A DNA stretch of 64,000 nucleotides, from positions 1-64,000 of the forward strand of contig NZ_JALEGS010000047.1 of assembly GCF_022763345.1 (NCBI RefSeq). Reading direction: 5' to 3'. The notes below the pieces were generated by a model. It worked only from the letters and a program-made list of their open reading frames with translations. It made no database searches and had not been told where the DNA came from. This DNA is from Phaeodactylibacter sp. (GTDB lineage: Bacteria > Bacteroidota > Bacteroidia > Chitinophagales > Saprospiraceae). Each line of letters begins with the position of its first letter. Position 1 is the first letter of the stretch. The position numbers and the translations under genes are program-made. This document shows, one piece after another, positions 26,669 to 36,015 of the stretch.

Positions 26669-28552
26669 ATGCTCAAGTATATTTACCTGCTTATCCTTTC
26701 TTTCCTGGCTTCCCCATTCCTAACCGTTGCACAGGTTGTCTTTTCGGAACAAGCGCAGTCTATCGGCTTTGACCATAACTTTAAAGCCCGGGCCCTGATG
26801 GGTGGCGGTGCCGCCTTTTTTGATTATGACAACGATGGGGATGAAGATATGTACGTCACCAGCGGCCTCAACAAAGATGAGCTTTACCGCAATAACGGTA
26901 ATGGAACTTTCACAAAAATCCAGGCTGATATCGGCTTAAACATCACCCTGAATTACAATACGATGGGGGTAACCACCGGGGACATCGACAATGACGGAGA
27001 CCGTGATATTTTCATAGCCACCTGGGAGCGCTTTGAGGGGTCTGAGCAGCCGGATGCCCGCAGCCTCCTGTTCTTAAATAATGGCGATGGTACCTTCACC
27101 GAAATCGGAGAGCAGGCCGGCATTACGCACGAAGCCTTCGCGATGGGCGCCGTTTTCCTGGATTACAATAAAGACGGTTTCCTGGATGTCTATGTACTGA
27201 ATCATATTCAGGAGGTCATTTTTACCTATGACGAATTTGGAGCGGTAAACGGGCTTGCCCATGAATGTTACCCCAACTTCCTTTACCTGAATAATGGGGA
27301 TCTCACCTTTACCGAAATAGGGGCTGAACTGGGTGTGGATGACCTCGGCTGTACCATCGCAGCCATCGCTTCTGACTATGACCTGGATAACGATCTGGAC
27401 CTTTATCTGGCCAACGACTTCGGTCCGTTCATTGTCCCTAACGGGCTATTTGAAAACAACTACCCGGAAGACAGCTTCTCCGATGTCAGCGAACCAACCG
27501 GGACCGGCATAGAAGTTTTTGGCATGGGCATTGCTGCCGGCGATTATGACCACGATCAGGACCTGGATTACTACATCACCAATATCGGGCGCAACATCCT
27601 GCTCGAAAATCAAAACAACATCTTTGCAGACCGGACTACGGAAGCCGGCGTGGAAAATGCGACAGTCCCTGAAGAAGACAACCTGAATACTACAGGCTGG
27701 GGTACCGCTTTCTTTGATGTGGATAACGATACCTGGGAGGACCTCTACGTCGCCAATGGCAGGATACCAACACTTCCTGCTTTTGCAACTGCCATCAATG
27801 ACCCGGATAAACTCTACCTGAATAACGGCGACAAAACCTTCACGGATATCAGCGATGAAGCCGGGGTGAGCGATCCGCGCTACGTTCATGGTATGGCCTA
27901 CTCGGATTATGATGAAGATGGTGACCTGGACATTGTAACTGTAGTGCTGGACGAGCTGGGCGGCTACTCCAAATTCTACGTCAATGAAACCGAAAACGGC
28001 CACCACTACCTGCAGCTCCACCTAATTGGTGTGGAAACCAACCGCGATGCCTTCGGCAGCCGGGCCTGGGTCTATGCAGACAACCTGGTGCTCATCAAGG
28101 AAATTTACGGCGGTGGTGCAAGCCATGCCTCTCAGCACACGAGCGTACTGCACTTTGGGCTGGGCGACAACGCTACTGTGGACTCTGTCCGGATTGAATG
28201 GACCAACGGCCATGTGGATTTGATTGAGAACCCGGAAGTCGATAAGCGCCACACAATCGTGGAAGGCGTGGAAGTCACCACTACCGATGCCGGGAAAGCC
28301 GAACTGGGCATTGTAGCCGCTCCCAACCCCTTCACAGACCACCTGGAGTTGATTGCTGGCAGAAATTGGACTGGCACTACCCTTTCGGTCCGCCTGATGA
28401 GTTTGGAGGGGCGTACGGTATTCCATCAGGAGCTGCCGTTCACCGGACAGACTCAGCTAGACCTGCCTGATGGGTTGGCGAGGGGGATGTACTTGCTGGA
28501 GCTAATAGCGGCTGATGGCACCCGGGATATTTTTAAGGTGATTAAACAATAA
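26669..28552 (+). CDS. FG-GAP/VCBS and ASPIC/UnbV repeat protein with T9SS sorting signal (CRTAC1-like)
   Basis: The protein has 627 residues from the chosen start MLKYIYLLILSF, which gives a signal peptide ending TVAQ; the frame continues upstream through a terminator-like hairpin, which argues against the longer version. Residues ~40-420 contain repeated calcium-binding-type FG-GAP/VCBS loops (DYDNDGDEDMYV, DIDNDGDRDIFI, DYNKDGFLDVYV, DYDLDNDLDLYL, DYDEDGDLDIVT). Residues ~445-527 are an ASPIC/UnbV domain (GSRAWVYADNLVLIKEIYGG, HFGLGDNATVDSVRIEWTNG). A T9SS type A domain ends the protein (APNPFTDHLEL to LIAADGTRDIFKVIKQ). The family forms beta propellers on the surface of Bacteroidota and eukaryotic extracellular matrix; the ligand is unknown. 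Confidence 0.9.
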   Translation: MLKYIYLLILSFLASPFLTVAQVVFSEQAQSIGFDHNFKARALMGGGAAFFDYDNDGDEDMYVTSGLNKDELYRNNGNGTFTKIQADIGLNITLNYNTMGVTTGDIDNDGDRDIFIATWERFEGSEQPDARSLLFLNNGDGTFTEIGEQAGITHEAFAMGAVFLDYNKDGFLDVYVLNHIQEVIFTYDEFGAVNGLAHECYPNFLYLNNGDLTFTEIGAELGVDDLGCTIAAIASDYDLDNDLDLYLANDFGPFIVPNGLFENNYPEDSFSDVSEPTGTGIEVFGMGIAAGDYDHDQDLDYYITNIGRNILLENQNNIFADRTTEAGVENATVPEEDNLNTTGWGTAFFDVDNDTWEDLYVANGRIPTLPAFATAINDPDKLYLNNGDKTFTDISDEAGVSDPRYVHGMAYSDYDEDGDLDIVTVVLDELGGYSKFYVNETENGHHYLQLHLIGVETNRDAFGSRAWVYADNLVLIKEIYGGGASHASQHTSVLHFGLGDNATVDSVRIEWTNGHVDLIENPEVDKRHTIVEGVEVTTTDAGKAELGIVAAPNPFTDHLELIAGRNWTGTTLSVRLMSLEGRTVFHQELPFTGQTQLDLPDGLARGMYLLELIAADGTRDIFKVIKQ

Positions 28553-28806
28553 ATTCGGACTTTTAACGCCCCCCTTCAAATGCCGGTGATAGGATTGGTT
28601 GCGGATATCCTGTTGGTTGATTTGTAACAAGTCCTAACCGTGAACATTCATACTGCAGGCAAGATATTGTACATTTTACGTGTCCTGCCCGGTATAATGC
28701 GCCTATGGCCGTCTTTTATGACCTATACCTGGTTTTTTATAAGGATGAGGTCAACAACTTAATGTATATTAGAGCTTGCTACCTCTTTTCCTCTAAAAAA
28801 TGGATT

Positions 28807-31800
28807 ATGTTACGCGCCACTCTATTTCTACTCAATTTATGTGCATTTACCTTTGTGCTTAATGCACAGCTTGAACGAGACTCCCTTCAAATTCTTATGG
28901 ATGTTTCCAGAGTAAGAGACATCCACCTAATTGATATAGATAGTGATACAGATTTAGATATTCTCGCTTCCCGGTGGGGGCATAATGGTCGTTTTGTTTG
29001 GCTAGAAAACCTGGACGGATTGGGTACTTTTGGTCCGGCTTTTTCATTTGGAGACACCATTTGGTTTAATTATCCAACCATACTCGACTATCATTATGAA
29101 GTCGCAGATATGAATAATGATGGCAAGGAAGATATAATTACTCCCGAGGGAGTAGCGAGCACGCTGCCTTATTGGGAAAACCTGGGCGATGTTAACTTTG
29201 AGAAGGCCCTCTATGATGACCCTTTAGGTATTGGAAGCCATGAATTCAGCTATACAACGGGAGATTTTAACGCAGACGGCTGGAAAGACATATTGATTTT
29301 GGAAATAATATCCAGCCAGGCAAGCCGCCTTTTAATAAATTGGAATCCAGCTGGCAACAATAATGAATTCATCTTAGAGGCATTGTCAGCACCTGAGATG
29401 CCAGCAATGAGCTATATACATCAGATAGATGCCTTCGATTATAACCAAGATAATATATTGGATTTTGGAGTCCTGGCAGGTAAATCAAGTGGAAACACCA
29501 CTACCTTAGCCCTTTATATCTATGAGCAAAGCTGCGAGGGTTGCTTTGCTCTTGTGGATTCGCTACCCGTTGGGGTTCACCCCTATAATACAGTCTTCGC
29601 CAATTTTTCATGGACTGATTTTAATGCAGATGGATGGCCGGACCTTTGTACCTCATATGACGAAGGCCTTGATGCCAAGCTTAAAGTTTGGGAAAATATA
29701 ACGGGAAGTGGTTCCTTTTCATTAAAAGCGACATTTGAGGATTTCGGATACCATACCATTACCGATCTCAACCAAGATGGGAAGGCTGATATTCTGGCCG
29801 GTCAGGAAGAAGAGCTGTACCTCCTCGAAAATGTTGGTGATTTTTTATTTGATTCAGTGAAAATAAATAAAAATGCCACCTTGAGGGGGTTGTCTCCCGT
29901 AGACCTCAACCTGGATGGCTACACAGATATTATTTCATGGCCCAGAAAAGTCAATGGAACTCATAATTCAGGGATCTACTTTCACGAAGCAAAAGGCAAT
30001 GAGCTGGAGTTCTTTCCGCCACAGTTGCTCAGCAAGCAGGTTCCACTTGCACGGCAGGTTTCAGCAATGAATGACTGGAACGATGATGGCCAAACCGATT
30101 GGTTAATATCTACTCCCAGCTCTGGTTCAACTATAGGTGGAGATGGAGGTCTTTATTTCGTAGAGAATCTTGGTGAAGGTGAGGATTTCGCCCCTCCAAA
30201 ATTAATCCTTCGCTATGACGGATTACTGAATGCCAAATCAACAGTTATTCCTGGAGACGATGGCTTTAGGCAAGATTTTACAGACTTGAATCTGGATGGC
30301 AGGCCAGATATTGTGGGCATTACCGATACCGGAAATCACTATCAGCTATTCTACTGGATTGCAGACCCTGGTGATACCAGCCCAAATATTACCGTCCACA
30401 ACGACGATTTCCATCATGTCGGAATAAGTGATATTTATAGCAGCGATTTGGATAGTGACGGAGACCCTGACCTTCTGGTGAACGGTACAGGAGGAAAAAT
30501 AGTAGCCTACTGGAATCAGTTGGCAGAAGGTAATGGCTTGGTTCAGGATGTCAACTTTTTAGAATTACCCGAAAGCTATACTTCGGGGAGTGCTAAAATA
30601 GTGGTGGCTGATTTTAATACAGATGGATTTGACGATCTCGTTTATCAAACCCAGGACAGCCTTTATTATGCCATACATCTCGACGGCGGCAGTACTTTTT
30701 CTGAGTGGCGTTCAATGAAAGGCAGTTCGCCTTTACTCCGCCGCGCGCTGGTTGCAGATTTTGATGGTGACGGAGATAAAGATATTAAGTACCTAATTGA
30801 TGATGAAGGGGTATTCTCTTGGGTACTTTCAAAGTTTCAAACCGAATCTAATAGCTTTTCCTCCCCTTTTATCATTGACTATAATACGAATCAGCTCACG
30901 ACCAGCTCTTCCACAATTCATCTCAATAATGACCTGGCAGCTGATATGATTTCTTATTTGGGGTACCGTTTTTCTTTCCCCGGAGCAGGATTTCATTCAA
31001 CGCCCTATATACCCACCCCTTTCGGAAACAGGCTTAATAATACTTTCTGGTACAATGCTCAACGGGTAGATATTAATCAAGACGGAAAGGACGAATTGTA
31101 TACAGGGCTGGAGGCTATGGTTAAGGCTGACTTGGATTGGATTCCTCAAAAGGCGATTAAGGGTTTTGTTAGCCTGGACACTTCCGAAAATTGTTTAGAT
31201 AATCCACTCTCCCCTCCTCTGGTTGGCTGGCCAGTAAATGTACAAAGTGGAAATATTAGCCAACAGGGCATTTCAAACCAACTAGGCCTGTGGGGAGCTG
31301 TACTTCCGGAATCAGAAGAACATATCATTTCCCCCAGTCCCCCCAGCAACTATTGGCAGCTATGCGAAGAACAAATCGTGCTTTCGACAGAGGAGGCTTC
31401 TAACCTGGATACCTTGTATATTAAGGCTCAGTCCAGGGTGGATTGCCCACTGTTAAAAATACAGATGGAAACAACTCCGCTCAGGCAGTGCTTTGGGGCG
31501 TCCGTAAGTGTTAAATACGAAAACATAGGAACCGCCACCATAGAGGATGGAGAAGTAAGGCTCTTTCATGATCCACGCTTTACTCCGGTAACCAGTACAT
31601 TGCCATGGTCAGTATCTACAGACTCCAGTCTTGTTTTTCAGCTTCCTGTTCTCGAAATTGGAACTGTACGCCAGTTTAGGGTCGAATTTGAACCTTCCTG
31701 TGAGGAGCTAATGTTGGGAGAATGGGTTTGCTTTCAGGCAGAAGCTTCTCCTGATACCCTCTGTAACCATGAATCTTTTGAATGGAGCGGAGCCCAGCTA

Positions 31801-33150
31801 GTGGCCAGAACGGAGTGCCAGAATAATTCAATGTTACATATCGTAAGGAATACAGGTCATGGAGCGATGACTGCTCCCCTACCCTATTTTATAGTTTCAC
31901 TGGACAGTGGTTGGGAACTCATCCAATACGGTTTGCTTCAGTTGGACGCGGGTGCAGCGGATACGTTTATGGTAGATGCTACAAATGAGGCAACTTATTT
32001 GATGGTTGATCAACCCCAAGGGCACCCCTTCCCTGAGCCTATTCGGCTAACCTCTTCGTCTTGTTCCCCACCTGATTCGGAGCTTTGGCCAAGTATTGGA
32101 AATACCTTCCCATCAGCCGATGGTAACCCTTTCTCAGTTAATGCATGTGACTTTATTATTGGCCCATATGACCCCAACATCAAACAAGGGATACCAGAGG
32201 GGGTTGGTGAACAACACTTTATACAATCAGATAACCCTATAAACTATACGATCCATTTTCAAAACACAGGTTCCGATATGGCCCGCACTGTGGTGTTGAG
32301 AGATACGCTTCCAGCCCAACTGAACTTAGGCACCTTTACTCCGGGCCCTGCTTCTCACAGCAATGAATGGTCTATCTTACCAGGCGGAGAGTTGGTGGTT
32401 GTTTTTACTGATATTAATTTACCTGATAGCACCACCAATGAACCGGAAAGCCACGGTTTTTTTTCTTACACCATTCAGCCTGTGGCAAATACCCCGCCAT
32501 TAACAATTATTGAAAACCGGGCTGCCATTTACTTCGATTTCAACCCACCTGTAATTACCAACAACACCCTCCACACCATACAGCAAAAAAAGTTAGCCTA
32601 TTCTATTACTGAGCACATGATATGCAGAGGGGATAACTTCATGGATGTCCTAATAAACCAAGATACCATTTTATTAGAATCCTTATCAACTGCTGAACAG
32701 GATAGTTTCATTTGGCACTCAATATCTGCAGTCGATACGGTAATTACAGAAAACTATATTGAGCTGACCGATCAAGGCTATTGGGAAGGAATATGGGTAG
32801 AAAACGATACCAGTATCACTCAATTTTTCACTAATACTATGGGTTGTGATAGTCTAATCACTTTTCACATTGACATAATTACTAGCACTACAGCTCCCGG
32901 TAATACTCCTTATATTTTAGTTTATCCGAACCCTGCCAATAGGCTTTTAAATATCGACTTGAAAAACTGCCCAGACCTGCCCGAACATTTGAGGATATAC
33001 GATATGACCGGAAAACTTATCTTCTCAAGAACCTTAAGTGGTATGAATAAAGACCTAACGCTAAACTTAAGCTCCTTTACAAGCGGGACCTACCTATTGG
33101 AACTACAGCTACAGGAGGGTTTTTTCAGACAGTTGTTCAGTAAATGGTAA
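28807..33150 (+). CDS. FG-GAP repeat surface protein with DUF7619-like and T9SS domains
   Basis: The protein has 1447 residues from MLRATLFLLNL, the only start giving a clean signal peptide (ends FVLNAQ); the frame is open 34 codons further upstream. About ten FG-GAP-type loops lie between residues 30 and 780 (DIDSDTDLDILAS, DMNNDGKEDIIT, DFNADGWKDILIL, DLNQDGKADILA, DLNLDGYTDIIS, DLDSDGDPDLLV, DFDGDGDKDIKY). A carboxypeptidase-regulatory-like or SdrD-type segment follows (~785-850). Residues ~1120-1260 carry a DUF7619-like domain (INYTIHFQNTGSDMARTVVL, RAAIYFDFNPPVITNN). The last ~75 residues are a T9SS type A domain (LVYPNPANRLLNI). Its DNA is visibly richer in A and T than the adhesin genes upstream, which may mean a different origin. 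Confidence 0.88.
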   Translation: MLRATLFLLNLCAFTFVLNAQLERDSLQILMDVSRVRDIHLIDIDSDTDLDILASRWGHNGRFVWLENLDGLGTFGPAFSFGDTIWFNYPTILDYHYEVADMNNDGKEDIITPEGVASTLPYWENLGDVNFEKALYDDPLGIGSHEFSYTTGDFNADGWKDILILEIISSQASRLLINWNPAGNNNEFILEALSAPEMPAMSYIHQIDAFDYNQDNILDFGVLAGKSSGNTTTLALYIYEQSCEGCFALVDSLPVGVHPYNTVFANFSWTDFNADGWPDLCTSYDEGLDAKLKVWENITGSGSFSLKATFEDFGYHTITDLNQDGKADILAGQEEELYLLENVGDFLFDSVKINKNATLRGLSPVDLNLDGYTDIISWPRKVNGTHNSGIYFHEAKGNELEFFPPQLLSKQVPLARQVSAMNDWNDDGQTDWLISTPSSGSTIGGDGGLYFVENLGEGEDFAPPKLILRYDGLLNAKSTVIPGDDGFRQDFTDLNLDGRPDIVGITDTGNHYQLFYWIADPGDTSPNITVHNDDFHHVGISDIYSSDLDSDGDPDLLVNGTGGKIVAYWNQLAEGNGLVQDVNFLELPESYTSGSAKIVVADFNTDGFDDLVYQTQDSLYYAIHLDGGSTFSEWRSMKGSSPLLRRALVADFDGDGDKDIKYLIDDEGVFSWVLSKFQTESNSFSSPFIIDYNTNQLTTSSSTIHLNNDLAADMISYLGYRFSFPGAGFHSTPYIPTPFGNRLNNTFWYNAQRVDINQDGKDELYTGLEAMVKADLDWIPQKAIKGFVSLDTSENCLDNPLSPPLVGWPVNVQSGNISQQGISNQLGLWGAVLPESEEHIISPSPPSNYWQLCEEQIVLSTEEASNLDTLYIKAQSRVDCPLLKIQMETTPLRQCFGASVSVKYENIGTATIEDGEVRLFHDPRFTPVTSTLPWSVSTDSSLVFQLPVLEIGTVRQFRVEFEPSCEELMLGEWVCFQAEASPDTLCNHESFEWSGAQLVARTECQNNSMLHIVRNTGHGAMTAPLPYFIVSLDSGWELIQYGLLQLDAGAADTFMVDATNEATYLMVDQPQGHPFPEPIRLTSSSCSPPDSELWPSIGNTFPSADGNPFSVNACDFIIGPYDPNIKQGIPEGVGEQHFIQSDNPINYTIHFQNTGSDMARTVVLRDTLPAQLNLGTFTPGPASHSNEWSILPGGELVVVFTDINLPDSTTNEPESHGFFSYTIQPVANTPPLTIIENRAAIYFDFNPPVITNNTLHTIQQKKLAYSITEHMICRGDNFMDVLINQDTILLESLSTAEQDSFIWHSISAVDTVITENYIELTDQGYWEGIWVENDTSITQFFTNTMGCDSLITFHIDIITSTTAPGNTPYILVYPNPANRLLNIDLKNCPDLPEHLRIYDMTGKLIFSRTLSGMNKDLTLNLSSFTSGTYLLELQLQEGFFRQLFSKW

Positions 33151-33187
33151 GCGGCCGAAGTTGTATCCCAAAACCCTATGCATCCCC

Positions 33188-33895
33188 TCATTCATAAAAC
33201 ACCGCCTCCACCACAGCCTCTCGCCTGCTCCGGCTAACGGGGATCTTGTGCGCCCCGATTTCCAGCCGGTTGCCGTCGAGTGCCTGTACCTTGTTTTTGG
33301 CCACGATGAAGGATTTGTGGACCCGCAGAAAGTGCGTGGCGGGCAGTAATTCCTCCAGGTCTTTGAGGCTGGCCAGGGTGACGTGGCGGGCGTCCCGGCA
33401 CACAATGCGCACGTACTCCTTCAGCCCTTCGATAAACAGAATATCCTCAAACGGAATACGGACTACTTTCCCATCTACCTTGACGGAAAAATAGTCTTTG
33501 CTTTCCTGCGGCACCATGGCTGGTACGGCCGGGCGCAAGAGCTCTTTCGCCTTATTCACCGCTTGCAAAAAACGCTCAAAGGAGAAGGGCTTGAGCAGGT
33601 AATCCACGGCATTGAGCTCGAAGGCTTCCACCGCATAATCAGCATAAGCCGTGGTGAAGATGGTCACCGGCGGGTGCTTCAGGGTGCGGAGCAGGTGATT
33701 GCCGCTTAGGGTAGGCATTTGAATATCCAGAAACAACAGCTCAATATCCCCTTCCTGCAACCGCTGGGCGGCTTCCAAAGGGGATTTGAACCGACCCGAC
33801 AAGGTTAAACCCGGTACCTGTTCGATGTAGTGCTCAAGCAGGTTGAGGGCCAGGAACTCGTCGTCAACGATAAGGGTAGTAATGGATTTAGCCAT
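33188..33895 (-). CDS. LytTR-family DNA-binding response regulator
   Basis: The protein has 235 residues from MAKSITTLIVDDEF; the frame extends 19 codons upstream into the kinase gene but the receiver domain begins here. The receiver has the acidic pair at D11-D12, phosphoacceptor D57 (LLFLDIQMPTLSG) and the conserved Lys in YLLKPF. Residues ~130-230 are a LytTR domain (FSVKVDGKVVRIPFEDILFIEGLKEYVRI, quoted only in part as evidence; FLRVHKSFIVAKNKV). The start overlaps the end of the upstream kinase gene by 8 bases, so translation is coupled. LytTR proteins bind short direct repeats about 21 bases apart; two candidate sites lie at 35051-35080, upstream of the divergent lipoprotein gene. Confidence 0.93.
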   Translation of the reverse strand: MAKSITTLIVDDEFLALNLLEHYIEQVPGLTLSGRFKSPLEAAQRLQEGDIELLFLDIQMPTLSGNHLLRTLKHPPVTIFTTAYADYAVEAFELNAVDYLLKPFSFERFLQAVNKAKELLRPAVPAMVPQESKDYFSVKVDGKVVRIPFEDILFIEGLKEYVRIVCRDARHVTLASLKDLEELLPATHFLRVHKSFIVAKNKVQALDGNRLEIGAHKIPVSRSRREAVVEAVFYE

Positions 33896-34940
33896 GGTGG
33901 GATGGGTTTTGTGTGGACAAGGGCAGAGACAGCTGCACCCGGAATTGATCAACCCCTGGAAGTATGCTCAGCTTGTAGGCATCCTTATACTTGAGTTGCA
34001 GTCGCTTTCGGATATTTTGCAGCCCAACCCCGCCAGTTTTGTCTTTTTGCTGGGCATCGTCCTTGCTGTTGAGGGTCTCGAATTGAAGCTGTTCTTCGCG
34101 GATGCCAAGCCGGATTTGGGCAAAGGCGTCAGGATTGCTGTCGAAATCGCAGTGCTTGAAGCAGTTTTCCACCAGCGGGATCAAAATCATGGGCTCCAGC
34201 CAATAGGGCTCCGGATCACCTTCAATTTGAAGATCAATGACTAAACTCGTCTCACTACGCATTTGAAACAGAGCGATGTATTCTTCGATTTGGTGGATTT
34301 CCTGCTTGAGCTGTACCCGGTCGTTACGCCCATCGTACACCACATACCGCAGCAAATTGGACAAACGCAGCACCATAGGAGCAGTCTGATCGGATTTCAC
34401 GACAGCCAGGGAGTAAATGTTGTTCAGGGTATTGAAGAGGAAATGCGGATTGATCTGTGCACGCAGGAATTGCAGCTGTGCTTCCTGCTGCTCTTGAATG
34501 ATGGCCTGGGCTTCCCGCTCACGCTCGTAGCGGTTCACCAACACCTGATAGAAGGTACTGACCACCAACACGGCTATGCTCGTCGCAATCGCGCCCACAA
34601 CCCAGCCCTGCTGCTCATTTTGCAAAAAAGCTTCCCGCCCGATTTCCGGAAAAAGGGAATTGAAGGCCACTCTGAGGCAAACTACCCCTCCCAGAAGAAC
34701 CGTGTTCAGCAGCACATACCTCAGATAATGCCCCTTTTCAAAAAAACGATTGACCAAAAACAGATTCACGTAAAACAGTACCATCATGGGCACCGTATTC
34801 AGCAAGCCGCGGACCAAACTAAGCCCAAGGGAAAAGTAGCCAGTGAAAATAATACCGTACAACGCCACAATAGATACCCAGGCGCTAACCTGAATTGCTA
34901 TCTTGAGCCGGTCGGTAATATGCCAGGGGCTAATATCCAT
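33888..34940 (-). CDS. LytS-type sensor histidine kinase (His_kinase family)
   Basis: The protein has 350 residues. The N-terminal ~140 residues contain four hydrophobic segments, so it is an inner-membrane sensor without a large periplasmic domain. A short coiled linker (RYEREREAQAIIQEQQEAQ) leads to the His_kinase motif LRAQINPHFLFNTLNNIYSL, whose histidine should be phosphorylated. The ATPase part is recognisable from IPLVENCFKHC (N box) and GGVGLQNIRKRL (G box). It is the first gene of an operon with the LytTR regulator, overlapping it by ATGGCTAA. The signal is not evident from sequence. Confidence 0.92.
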   Translation of the reverse strand: MDISPWHITDRLKIAIQVSAWVSIVALYGIIFTGYFSLGLSLVRGLLNTVPMMVLFYVNLFLVNRFFEKGHYLRYVLLNTVLLGGVVCLRVAFNSLFPEIGREAFLQNEQQGWVVGAIATSIAVLVVSTFYQVLVNRYEREREAQAIIQEQQEAQLQFLRAQINPHFLFNTLNNIYSLAVVKSDQTAPMVLRLSNLLRYVVYDGRNDRVQLKQEIHQIEEYIALFQMRSETSLVIDLQIEGDPEPYWLEPMILIPLVENCFKHCDFDSNPDAFAQIRLGIREEQLQFETLNSKDDAQQKDKTGGVGLQNIRKRLQLKYKDAYKLSILPGVDQFRVQLSLPLSTQNPSHHG

Positions 34941-34959
34941 AGGTCTTACAGCTTTCCTT

Positions 34960-34967
34960 CAAAGGTA
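34960..34967 (-). promoter_or_regulatory. Candidate -7 element of the LytS/LytTR operon
   Basis: On the minus strand this reads TACCTTTG, matching TAnnTTTG, 20 bases upstream of the kinase start codon. No good -33 TTTG is at the usual distance, so activation by a regulator is possible. Confidence 0.45.
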
Positions 34968-35016
34968 CACAATGCCCCGCCTTTCCCGCAGCACTTTCAA
35001 TGAATAGCCGGATTTC

Positions 35017-35080
35017 TTCAACCAATGGTATTTCAGTCTTCTCCCTACCGTTCGTTGAAAAAGGCAGGCCATTGGTTGAA
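35017..35080. promoter_or_regulatory. Candidate LytTR operator: 21-bp-spaced direct repeats and inverted copy
   Basis: TTCGTTGAA (35051-35059) and TTGGTTGAA (35072-35080) are direct repeats with a 21-base period, the geometry (9-bp sites separated by 12) of AgrA/AlgR-type LytTR binding sites, and both contain the GTTnA core. The sequence CCATTGGTTGAA (35069-35080) also occurs perfectly inverted as TTCAACCAATGG at 35017-35028. The sites lie between the LytS/LytTR operon and the divergent lipoprotein gene, ~30 bases before a -7-like CATGTTTG (35109-35116) of the latter. Binding is inference. Confidence 0.5.
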
Positions 35081-35151
35081 GGGATTTTCGATGCCGCTCA
35101 AAACCCTGCATGTTTGTACCGAATCATTCAACCACACCAAAATCAAACATC

Positions 35152-35895
35152 ATGAAGATCAAGTTTCAGTCTGCTCTTTTCGTTTTTGCCTTCTTTGCAC
35201 TCGGTACACTCACCACTTCCTGCGACAAGGAAGCAACCGACACCACCCCGGAAAACCTCAAACAGCCCACCGAAGAAGATGCCGTAGATGCCATGACCGG
35301 TGCCCTTCAGGCCTCCACCGAAGGCATGGCGCAGGAAATCGACGCCACCGCCGACCTGGCCGAATCCTACACGGAAAAGTCCGGCGGCTCCCCCTGCGGC
35401 GAAACGTTCGATTCCACCTTCGTCCGCAGCGTCAACGAAACCAATATCACCGCTGAATATGCCTTCACCTGGGAATGGAGCCTGGACTGCAACGCTGCGG
35501 ACATCCCACTGGGGCTCAACTTAGCCACCACATCTTCCGGCACCTACGAAACCGCCCGCATGCTATCGGAAGATGCATCAGGCAGTACCTGGACCGTTGA
35601 TAACCTCTTCACCGGAGCGAATTATGTCTTTAATGGCACTTTCGAGCGCACCGGAGCACAGGAGTCTAAAGTCCGCAATCAGAATGTCTTTACCTCTGTC
35701 ATCACCATTGAGGTGGATGACCTGAATATCGACAAGGGCACCAAGCAAATCAAGTCCGGTATCGCCGAAGCCACCATCGTCATCACAGGCTCGGGTGGGA
35801 ACACGCAAACCTTTTCCGGCGACCTGGTCTTTAACGGCGATGGTTCCGTCACCCTGATCATCAACGGCAATTCCTATACCATTGACCTCTTTTAA
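35152..35895 (+). CDS. Lipoprotein of unknown function, divergent from LytS/LytTR
   Basis: The protein has 247 residues from MKIKFQSALFVFAFF, with lipobox TLTTSC. The frame begins 14 codons earlier but that ATG would displace the signal. After an acidic, helical linker (residues ~25-75, with DAMTGALQASTEGMAQEI) a beta-rich domain follows, with an unpaired-looking cysteine pair (GGSPCGET, SLDCNAAD) and a C-terminal half of regular strands (ITIEVDDLNIDKGTKQIKSG, FSGDLVFNGDGSVTLIING). I do not recognise the family. Its position opposite the LytTR operon, with paired repeats in between, suggests it is a target of that regulator. Confidence 0.8.
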   Translation: MKIKFQSALFVFAFFALGTLTTSCDKEATDTTPENLKQPTEEDAVDAMTGALQASTEGMAQEIDATADLAESYTEKSGGSPCGETFDSTFVRSVNETNITAEYAFTWEWSLDCNAADIPLGLNLATTSSGTYETARMLSEDASGSTWTVDNLFTGANYVFNGTFERTGAQESKVRNQNVFTSVITIEVDDLNIDKGTKQIKSGIAEATIVITGSGGNTQTFSGDLVFNGDGSVTLIINGNSYTIDLF

Positions 35896-35967
35896 TCCCT
35901 GATAATCCCATGAGCCAACCACTATGAACACCCTTTTTTGAACCTTACCCCATATTTGCCTTCTGCC

Positions 35968-35999
35968 CCGGGCTGTCTGAAAACGGCAGCCCGGTTTTT
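35968..35999 (+). terminator. Rho-independent terminator
   Basis: CCGGGCTG pairs perfectly with CAGCCCGG around an 11-base loop, followed by TTTTT. It separates the lipoprotein gene from the fatty acid hydroxylase gene, so they are not one operon; it also excludes the longer version of the next gene, whose frame is open through the hairpin. Confidence 0.88.
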
Positions 36000-36015
36000 C
36001 CAAAAAACAAACATC

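Noticed and set aside
34263..35003. 246-codon plus-strand frame opposite the LytS-type kinase
   Set aside because: The kinase on the other strand has all family motifs; this frame is rich in His and Gln as expected for an antisense shadow.
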